Below are positions 29,240 to 37,373 of a DNA stretch of 37,373 bases, one piece after another; the stretch's first letter is position 1, and each line of letters opens with the position of its first letter. This stretch comes from an uncultured Mycoplasmataceae bacterium (GTDB lineage Bacteria; Bacillota_I; Bacilli_A; Mycoplasmatales; Mycoplasmoidaceae): assembly GCA_947041945.1 (NCBI GenBank), contig CAMREV010000007.1:1-37373 (forward strand), in the 5' to 3' direction. The notes under the pieces were generated by a model. The model was not told where the DNA came from. It did no database searches and worked only from the letters and a program-made list of their open reading frames with translations. A program made the position numbers and the translations under genes.

Positions 29240-29962
29240 CTACTCCTTTGAGTGATAGTTTTTAATATAATTTAAAATTATTCCAGTAGCAACGCTTACA
29301 TTTAATGATTGAACACTTCCAAACATTGGGATGCTTATTTTAAAATCTGAATGCTCAATTAATTTTTGAGATATTCCATTTTTTTCATTGCCTAAAATTA
29401 CACAACAGTCAAAGTCAAACTTTGTTTCATTTAAATTTTTTGAATCATCAAGAGTTGTTGAAACAATTCAGAAGTTGTTTTCTTTTAATGTTTTTATAGT
29501 TGTTCCTAGATTTGTTACTCTTAAGATATTACTATTGTATATTGCACCAGTACTTGCTTTTATTACATATTCATTTACTTCTGCTTGATTCTTATTTTTA
29601 ATAATAATTCCATCAACACCAAAAGCATCACAACTTCTTATGATAGCTCCAAAATTTCCTGTATCACTTATTTCATCTAGCATTACAATAACTTTTCTTT
29701 TATTTATGCTTGATTTAACTTTTGATAAGAAATAAGGTAAATTTTCTGTTAGGTAGTTTTCATTTTTGATTCAAGCAATCACACCTTGGTGATTTGAATC
29801 AATGTTATTAAAAAAAGATTTGTCTTGAATAATATAATTTATATTTTTCTTATCACATATTTTTTTTATTTCTGGAAAAAAAGTTAAACTATGAACTGCT
29901 AAAACGTTATCTTTTTTTAGTTGCTCAAGAATAGCTTTCTTTCCTAATAATATATTGGCCAT
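29240..29962 (-). CDS. rlmB: SpoU/TrmH-type RNA 2'-O-methyltransferase (RlmB family)
   Basis: A 240-residue SPOUT methyltransferase. The N-terminal substrate-binding part starts [14 protein letters not shown]. The knotted domain has [20 protein letters not shown], then [12 protein letters not shown], then [28 protein letters not shown] and [20 protein letters not shown] complete the AdoMet-binding knot. These are the three canonical SpoU motifs. RlmB methylates 23S rRNA; a tRNA target cannot be excluded. The ATG has AGAGGT upstream and a TATAAT 30 bp away. It lies 46 bp after cysS and 2 bp before the sigma gene. Confidence 0.92.
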
Positions 29963-29991
29963 ATAAACCTCTTTTTCAATATCAAAAAAAA

Positions 29992-29997
29992 ATTATA
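29992..29997 (-). promoter_or_regulatory. -10 element for rlmB and the sigma factor gene
   Basis: TATAAT on the minus strand in the only gap of the exonuclease-to-sigma cluster, 29 bp before rlmB. It could separate rlmB and sigma expression from cysS. Confidence 0.4.
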
Positions 29998-30008
29998 ATA
30001 AAACAATT

Positions 30009-31685
30009 TTAAATTAGTTTCATTATAATCAATCTTTCTCTTATTTCGTCTGCTTCTTTAAATTTTTTATCAATTAAATATTGGTTTCATTTTTTAATTA
30101 ATTCAATATTTTCATTTGTATGAACATTTGGATAAAAAATTCCTAATATATCCAAAGTATTTTTTACATCATTATAAACCTTATTAAGTTCCTTAAAATT
30201 TTTGCTAGATATATTTGAAGAAAAAAGTTTTATTTTGTCATAGACTATTGTAACAATATTTGGAAGGTTTAGATTATCATTTAATAAATCTAATATTTCT
30301 TCAGATATAACTTCAATTTTACTATATGCATTATTTAAAATTAAATAACTATATGCCTTATTTATATCTCTTTCAATTTGATTAATCTTTTTTTGACTTT
30401 CATCTAATATTTTACTTACATAATTAATTGGTTTTTCATATCTTGTTTGATAGAACATTCATCTTACTGAATTTGAATCTGATTTATTAATTAAATCTTT
30501 AGCTAGAACAAAATTATTTAAGGATTTAGACATCTTTTGTTCTTCAATCATTAAATGACCTGTGTGCATTCAAATTTTTGCTAATGGTAAATCATATCTT
30601 GCAACATTTTGAATATTTTCATTTTCATGATGAGGGAATCTTAAATCAATTCCTCCTCCATGAATATCAACTTGTTTACCAATATATTTGTTAATAAGTA
30701 CACAACATTCAGTATGTCATCCCGGTCTACCAGCACCCATTGGACTTTCCCATTTAATTCCATCTGTAGTATTTTTTCATAAAACAAAATCATGCTTGTT
30801 CATTTTGTTTAAATCAATACCAACTCTTTCTCCATCATTTAATTTATCAATTTCCATTGATGACACAGTTCCATAGGTTTTTAAATCCTTGATTGAAAAA
30901 TAAACATTGCCATTAACTTCATATGCATATTCTTTTTGGATCAATTCTTGAATCATTTCAATCATTGGTTCCATGTTTTCTGAAACTTTAGGCATTTCAA
31001 CTGGCAATATATTCAATTGTTTTAAAATAGTTTTGTAATGTTCAAAAAACATTTCAGATAATTCTTTTTCTGACATATTCATTTCAGCAGATTTAATAAT
31101 AATTTTGTCATCAATATCAGTGATGTTATGAACAAACTTAACATTAACTTTTTTATATTTTAAATATCTATGTAAAACATCATATGTAATTATTGGTCTT
31201 ATATTACCAATATGAACATGATTGTATACAGTAGGACCACATAAGTAAATACTAATAGAATCACTATTTAATCCTATTATTTTTTTGGTTGATGAATCCA
31301 AGATATTTATTACATTATTAGTTTTTTTTTTAAAAGCAAATGAAACTTCATTTACTCAATCTTTTAATTCTTTTTTAATTTCTTCTTCAGTTGAATCAAA
31401 TTCTAAAACAAGTTTTTTATTTAATGCCCTTAAAATAAAAAATAAATTTGAAATTTCACTATATGTGAAAGCAATTACATTCAATTCATTATCATAAATT
31501 ATGTATGCACCATGATTTCAAGCGTGGTTAAAATTATCAACGTAAGTTTGATTAAAACTTATGTTGATTGGAATGTTTGCATTACTTTTAATATCGTTAA
31601 AAACATCAACATTTTTTTCGTTATACAATGCAAGCATTGGTGTTGGTCTATTTCCAGGAATGTATTCTAAATTAAATTTTTTCAT
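30009..31685 (-). CDS. cysS: Cysteinyl-tRNA synthetase with a novel N-terminal extension
   Basis: A 558-residue protein, continuous through several TGA(Trp) codons. The catalytic core starts near residue 129. It has zinc Cys149 and the class I signature in [15 protein letters not shown] (HIGN 158-161), GRPGWHTECC and [11 protein letters not shown] (zinc ligands), and [11 protein letters not shown] helical C-terminus ends [11 protein letters not shown]. CysRS normally starts about 20 residues before CGPTVY. Here 128 extra residues precede the core with no ATG in between; they begin [18 protein letters not shown] and match nothing I know. The start has AAAGG and GAGAG upstream and overlaps the previous gene by 14 bp. 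The C-terminus is short, ending soon after the anticodon-binding helices. Confidence 0.92.
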
Positions 31686-32451
31686 TCTCTCAACCTTTTA
31701 CTATATATAAAACATTATCATGACTTCTCAATGTTTTCATTGATGCTGAAGGATTTCTCTCATATTGCTCATTAGTTAAATATTTTAATGCTTCTTTTTC
31801 CATAATGGCTATAATTTTGTGGCTTTTAGTTAAACATCTATTTCCACAATTTATTGATTGTTCAGGAGCATTATTTAATTTAAAGTTTTCCATTAAATTT
31901 TCTGCTTCTTTTTCATCTAGTGCAGATAAGTTAGTACCAATGTTTTCAACATAGTTTTCAACAAATGGAATATTACCATCTTTATCAATAAAAACAATTG
32001 AAAAACTTATTCTTCCATTTGTAAATGCTTTGATTGTTTTATCAAAGTCTGAAGGGTTAATTAATAATTCTTTATTTATTCTTGATTCATCTTTTAATCT
32101 AAAAGAACAAAAATTAATTTTTTTATCTAATATTTCAAAAAACTTTTGGTAAGTTGAAACTTGAAAAAATTCAATGTTATCTGGTCCTATAAAATCATAC
32201 ATATTTACAATTTTTACTTTTTCAAATTCTTTTGGTAATTTTTTTCTAATTTTTTTAGAAATGTTTTTCTTTGCTCATTTTCCAGACATTACATTTAAAT
32301 TAAACAGCCCTCTATAAACTAAGTCTAATTCAGGATATCATGGCGAAATAATTGAAACACTATCAGATGTTTTTAATTCTTCTAATATTTCATTTCCAAT
32401 TACATCAATTGTTTCTGAAATTGTATCATTGTTTATTATTTTGTATTTCAT
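31672..32451 (-). CDS. Unknown protein between exonuclease and cysS
   Basis: A 259-residue frame with TGA(Trp) codons, ending WRENKI at TAA 31672-31674. It overlaps the exonuclease gene by 16 bp at its start and cysS by 14 bp at its end. It is mostly soluble and lysine/glutamate-rich. The N-terminus has SVSIISPWYPELDLVYRGLF, and a basic region KKNISKKIRKKLPKEFEK follows. Near the C-terminus lies a C-x3-C pair in INCGNRCLTKSH. I recognise no family. The overlaps on both sides argue for a real gene co-translated with its neighbours. Confidence 0.75.
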
Positions 32452-33539
32452 TTTTTATTCGCCATATTCTTATCAAATATATTGTTTAATGAATTTCAAG
32501 TATCTATTAAATCATTGTTAATCATTAAATTATTTGTATCTTTATTATAATTCAAATCTTGGTAATTTTGAATTCCATTAATTATTATATATGAATTCAT
32601 TGGTCTTTTCCCTAAAAACTCGTGGATTAGTTCACATAGATACTTATAATCATTTACTTGATTTTTGTACAATAATATTTTTTTATCTTTAATAGTTCAC
32701 ATAAATTTTCTCAATGAAACTATAAGAAAATGTTGGTGCTCATAATATTTTTTTGCTTTAATATATTTGGTTAAATCTTCATCTCAATTTTCAACTATCT
32801 TATTGTTTAAAAAAGAAACGGCCCTTATTCCTAAAACAACTTTTTTTCTTTTGATTCCTTCTTCAATAATTATTTTTTTAATATTGATATTGAACATTGC
32901 ATAACCATCAATTTTTGAAATGTTATCTTGAACACTTAAGTTCTTCATACTTATTTTTATTGTTGGATCAATTATTGTAGATTCAATACTTCTTTGACTA
33001 ATTACTTTTTCAATAATTTGTTCATCAGAGTATTTTATTCACTCTCGATAAATTTTAAACATTACTTCAGCATCATAAAAAGCATTATGCAATTTTTCTT
33101 CATCATAATTTATTTTAAAGAAATTTGCTAAGTTAGTAAGTGAAACACATTGATTATCACATGTTAATTTTTTTCACTCATCTTGTATGTCTAAAAAATT
33201 AACATTTGGTTTTTTTCCTAATTCTTTTTCAAATAGACCTGATAAAAAATTATAATCAAAGTCTCCAAAACTAACAAAAAAACTTTCATCAATAAATCTA
33301 TAAATTTTTTCCAAAACAATTTTATTGCTTGGTGCATTGTTAATTAATTCTAAAGATTCTCTTCCAATAAGTTTGATTACATTGTGAGAAATACTTCTTC
33401 CAGGATTTGAATATCAATTAACTTGAAATGCTTTTCCACTTTGAATTTTAATTGCTCCAAATTGAAGTAGTTTGTCATGTTTATGATCAGCTTCAATATC
33501 TAAAAAAACTATATCTGAATTTATAGGGATGTTAAACAT
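32436..33539 (-). CDS. DEDDh 3'-5' exonuclease with a C-terminal domain of unknown function
   Basis: A 367-residue frame seen only with TGA as Trp. The N-terminal half is a DnaQ-like exonuclease: IVFLDIEAD (Asp/Glu of motif I, residues 12 and 14), VSFGDFDYNFLSG (motif II Asp) and LHNAFYDAEVMF (H-x4-D of motif III). The rest (about 190-367) is lysine-rich and unrecognised. The enzyme may be a proofreading or RNA exonuclease; the DNA polymerase III epsilon family is the nearest by motif. The start has GAGG upstream and a TATAAT 35 bp before it. Its last codons overlap the next gene by 16 bp, so it heads a cluster of five genes. Confidence 0.85.
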
Positions 33540-33574
33540 TTTAGCCTCATTGTTTTAGCGATATTATTTTATTA

Positions 33575-33580
33575 ATTATA
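33575..33580 (-). promoter_or_regulatory. -10 element for the exonuclease-cysS cluster
   Basis: TATAAT on the minus strand, 35 bp before the exonuclease ATG, in an A/T-only stretch after the transketolase stop. No clear -35. Confidence 0.4.
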
Positions 33581-33612
33581 AATTATTAAAATAAAAAAAA
33601 TACAAAAATTAA

Positions 33613-35589
33613 TTATAATTCTTTGTATTTTTTCATAATGTTTTTTGCTACATCATTTGGATCAAGTCCAAGCTTTTTAATTACATCACTTGGTTTACCT
33701 GAATATCCATAACGATCTATACCAATAGTTATGTCAGCATATTTGTATCAAGGTGTTGTAACTCCAAATTCAATAGAAACTACTTTTTTATTACCCAGAA
33801 TGCTTTCTTTGTAAGAATTTGTTTGTTCATCAAATAACTTAACACATGGCATAGAAACAACATTTGTATACATCATATGTTCTTTTTCAAGTATTTCACT
33901 TACCTTTAAAGCAACTTCCATTTCACTTCCTGTTGCAATAATAGTTAATTTATATTTATCATGTTCTTTAATCAAGTATGCACCCTTTAATGCTTTTGAA
34001 ATTGTTCCTTTAGTTTGCATAAAGTTAGATCTTGAAGTTATTATACTTGTAGGATACTTTTTAGATTCAAGCGCAAATTTGAATGCAGCTATCATTTCTG
34101 CTTTATTACATGGTCTAAATACAAAGTTGTTAGGTATTAACCTTAATGTTCATGTTTGTTCAATTGGTTGGTGTGTTGGTCCATCTTCACCAACTGTAAT
34201 TGAATCATGACTATAAATACTTATTAATGGTATTTCAGAGATTGCAGCTAATCTAATAGCGGCTTTATTGTAATCAGAGAATGCTAAGAAAGTAGAACTG
34301 ATTGCTCTTAATTCATTGTATGAAGAAATTCCAGTGCTTATTGCATTTGATGCAAACTCTCTTACTCCAAAATTAATATTTCTTCCTAATCTATTTTTAG
34401 AAGTATATTGATCACCATTTTGATATTTAACTTTTGTTGAAGAAGATAAATCGCTATTACCAATTAATATAAATGGGTTATTATTTGCAATTATATTTAA
34501 GACATCTCCACAAAGATTTCTAGTTGCTAATTCTTTTTCATCCTTAATTATATTAAAGTCTTCTTCATCAATATGGAATATTCCTTCTTGAGCATTTTTT
34601 AATTTTTTAAAGAAAGATTTGTCTTTTTTAAAATATTCATAAATTTTATTATATTTTTCAATCGCCTTATCTCCTCTAATTTTTAGAGGTTCAAAATCTT
34701 GCATAGCAGTTTTAGATATTTCAAAAGGTTCATTATGATAATTTAGTTTATTTCTTAAGTCTGCTATTTCTTTTTCAGATAACGGTGAACCGTGAGCAGT
34801 ATTACTATTTTCTTTTGCTGATCCAAATCCGATTTTTGTTTTAATCTCAATAACACTTGGTTTATCTTTAGATTTTTTTGCTAATTGTATTGCTTCAGAA
34901 ATTGCAACATGATCATTACCATTTTTAACAAAGATGTAATTAAAATTTTTTGATTCAAAATACTTTTTAACATTTACATCAGTAGTATCTTCTACTTTAC
35001 CATCTAATTGAATATCATTTGAATCATATAAAAGAATTAACTTGTTAAGTTTATATTTTCCTGCAACTGAAATTGATTCATCAAATACACCCTCTTGTAA
35101 ACAACCATCTCCAAATAAACAATATGTGTAATTATCATATAAACTACCATATTCACATTTAAATGATTTATTTAAGAATGTTTCTCCAATTGCTATACCA
35201 ACTGAAGTAGCAACCCCTTGACCCAATGGTCCTGTTGATATTTCAATACCAGGCAACATATGTTTTTCTGGATGTCCTGGTGTAATTGAATCTATTTGTC
35301 TAAAATTTTCTAGATCTTCAATTTTTAAACCCTTGTATCCTGCTAAAAACATTGTTGAGTATAAAAGCGCACTACCATGTCCTGCACTTAATACAAATCT
35401 ATCCCTATTTGGGAATGTTGGATTACTTGGTGATAAATTAATATGGTTTCTAAATAATGCATACATAATTGGTGCTGCACCTAAAACAATTCCTGGATGA
35501 CCAGAATTTGCTTTGTGTACCATATCAACTCCCAATACTCTCATTGTGTTAATTGTTATTTTTGAATTTTTTGAATCGAATGTGCTCAT
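33613..35589 (-). CDS. tkt: Transketolase
   Basis: A 658-residue thiamine-diphosphate enzyme of the pentose phosphate pathway, split by two TGA(Trp) codons. It has MVHKANSGHPGIVLGAAPIM, DRFVLSAGHGSALLYS, the ThDP/Mg motif GDGCLQEGVFDES with LYDSND, and VGEDGPTHQPIEQ of the second domain. The C-terminal transketolase domain has LTIIATGSEMEVAL. It moves two-carbon units between sugar phosphates and supplies ribose-5-phosphate for nucleotide and PRPP use by apt and upp. The ATG has AAGGAA upstream. The upstream ABC gene ends at a terminator 28 bp before it, so it is likely transcribed alone. Confidence 0.97.
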
Positions 35590-35616
35590 ATTTTTTCCTT
35601 AAAGATATTATAAATA

Positions 35617-35646
35617 AAAAAAACCATAAATTATTATGGTTTTTTT
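35617..35646 (-). terminator. Terminator after the ABC exporter gene
   Basis: Perfect 13-bp arms (35617-35629 and 35634-35646) around 4 bases, between two minus-strand genes, with A-run and T-run flanks. Confidence 0.8.
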
Positions 35647-35649
35647 AAA

Positions 35650-37373
35650 TTAGTTATCTTCTGACATGCCAGATTGAATCATTTCGTAGTAAAGTCCTTT
35701 TTTAGATAGTAACTCATTATGAGTTCCTTTCTCTTTAAGAACCCCCTTTTGAAGTACAACAATTTGATCTGCTTTTTTAATTGTAGATAATCTATGGGCA
35801 ATAACAAATGAAGTTCTACCTTTCATAAGTTTTGCCATAGCTTCTTGAATTTCTTTTTCTGTTTTAGTATCTACATAAGAAGTTGCTTCATCAAGAATAA
35901 TAATTTTTGCTTTAGATAAGAATGCCCTTGCTATTGCAATTAATTGTTTTTCACCTTCAGAAATAATAGAATTATCTGGATATAGAATTGTATCTAAACC
36001 ATTTGGCAATTGTTCAATAAAGTGTCATGCATTTGCTGATTTAGCTGCTTCAATAATTTCATCATCAGTTGCTTTCATATTTCCATAAGAAATATTTTCT
36101 CTAATTGATTCTGAGAATAAGAATGTATCTTGTAAAACAACTGTAATGTTTTCTCTAATGTTATGTTTTGAGAATTTAGATATATCTTGACCATCAATTT
36201 CGATACTTCCTGAATTAATTTCATAGAACCTTGTTAATAAACTGATTAAAGTTGTTTTACCAGATCCTGTTGAACCAACAATTGCATTAATTCCACCAGT
36301 TTTTGTATTAAATGATAAATCATTAATTATTTTTTTTCCTTCTACATAAGAAAAATCAATATTTTTAAATTCAACACAAGCATTTTTAACTTTAATTTTT
36401 TTATCTGATTTTTCTTGAACTTCTTCTTTTTCATTTAGGATTTCAAAAAACCTACTTGCACCTGCAAAGGCTAATTGAAATTGATTAATCATTGAGAAAA
36501 AGTTTGTAATTGGCATTGAAAATTGTCTTTGTAATAAAATGAATGGGAATATTAATCCAACACCTGATAAATCAGTTGCTCCACTTATTGAAATGCCATT
36601 CGAAATAAATACAACAGCAATTAATGTAATGAACATTAACATAAAGTTGTTTACAAAGTTGTTATAAGGGAAAATAACTCCAGATATTAATCTTGATTTT
36701 TCTTCAGCAATTGATAAATCCTTATTAATTTTTTGAAATTTATTAAATGCTTCTTTTTGATAAGAGAATAAATTGATTACTTTTTGAGCAGAAATATATT
36801 CTTCTGCAAAACCATTTAAATCTCCTGTGAATTTCTGTCTCTTAGCAAAATAAGGTTGTGCTTTTCTTAAAACAAATATTACCACAAAGAACATTATTGG
36901 CATTGCTACAATTAGGATTACTGTTAAGATTGGAGAAAGAATAAACATTCCAATTAACATTCCAGTAACAGTAATAAGACCAGATAAGAATTCTACCCCT
37001 TGTTGTGATAATGTCATTGTAAATACTTCAACATCACTCGTTAATCTACTCATGATATCACCAGTTGATTGAACATCTAAGTATGAGAAAGGTAACTTTT
37101 GAAGTTTAAAGAATAAATCTTTTCTAATAGTAAATCCTAAGTTATGCGTTAACTTAATCATTAGTAAATTACTTAAATATCTAAAACCTGAGTAAATTGC
37201 ATAAAAGACGGCTAGCAATGTAGAAAAAATAATTATTTCTGTAATTATGTTTGGATTGTTTTTTATGTTATTAATTAAATACTCAATTCCAAAACCAACC
37301 ATGAATGTTGATAAAATGTTTGCAGCGATTGAAAAGATAGATAATATTAATATTAATATAAATCTCATTTTAT
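35650..37373 (-). CDS. ABC exporter, membrane and ATPase domains fused (5' end outside window)
   Basis: At least 574 residues, with the frame open to the window edge. A six-helix ABC transporter type 1 membrane domain (about the first 300 visible residues) is followed by an ATPase domain. Walker A is VGSTGSGKTTL, the Q-loop lies in VVLQDTFLF, Walker B is IIILDEATSYVD, and the H-loop is VIAHRLSTI. The signature motif reads ISEGEKQ instead of the common LSGGQ. MdlA/MdlB or LmrA-type multidrug or lipid exporters are the closest by layout. A methionine lies at 37368, but the frame continues upstream (Lys), and families have about 10-20 residues before this helix, so the true start is probably beyond the window. 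A partner half-transporter may lie there too. Confidence 0.9.

Overview
This window is AT-rich Mollicutes (mycoplasma) chromosome. UGA is read as tryptophan: almost every gene is continuous only if TGA is sense, and conserved tryptophans fall on TGA codons in DnaB, UvrB, TopA, CysRS, Tkt, GatB, RSH and SecDF. Only two clear UGG codons were seen in well-supported genes. A tmRNA, a GatCAB amidotransferase, a CdaM-type diadenylate cyclase, RNase Y and no cell-wall genes fit the same picture. A Malacoplasma or M. penetrans-like relative is my guess only.

Layout. 1-1.1 kb: the lysine-rich end of an unidentified gene, its terminator, and a minus-strand CPBP membrane protease. 1.2-3.6 kb: RNase Y, RecU and a small membrane protein, plus strand. 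3.6-4.4 kb: a minus-strand pair, a HigA-like helix-turn-helix protein followed by a ferritin with an incomplete ferroxidase site. 4.4-11.5 kb: plus-strand run dnaB, lipoprotein, ung, ECF transporter S component, gatC, gatA, gatB. 11.5-17.3 kb: rel (RSH, minus) and secDF-apt (plus), divergent from one palindromic -10 region. 17.3-18.2 kb: degV, minus. 18.3-20.9 kb: tmRNA, cdaM, mgtE. 21.0-24.1 kb: tRNA-Ser(GCT), uvrB, ROK kinase. 24.2-28.5 kb: rpsD, upp, a degenerate DprA-like gene, topA. 28.6-33.5 kb: a tightly packed minus-strand cluster (exonuclease, unknown protein, cysS with an extra N-terminal domain, rlmB, a SigH-like sigma factor). 33.6-37.4 kb: transketolase and an ABC exporter cut by the window edge, both minus.

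The genes cover DNA replication and repair (dnaB, recU, ung, uvrB, topA, exonuclease), RNA turnover and translation quality (rny, tmRNA, rlmB, gatCAB, cysS, rpsD), nucleotide second messengers (rel for (p)ppGpp, cdaM for c-di-AMP), nucleobase salvage (apt, upp), secretion (secDF) and transport (ECF S component, MgtE, ABC exporter). Gene order matches Firmicutes in several places: rel/secDF/apt, dprA-topA and cysS-rlmB-sigH.

Most of the window is core genome; I saw no insertion sequence, CRISPR array or prophage. The points most worth a second look are the 128-residue extension of CysRS and its two poorly characterised upstream neighbours, the HTH-ferritin pair, the SigH-like factor, the symmetric rel/secDF promoter and the perfect inverted repeat touching the tmRNA 5' end. 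All intergenic stretches are under 300 bases.
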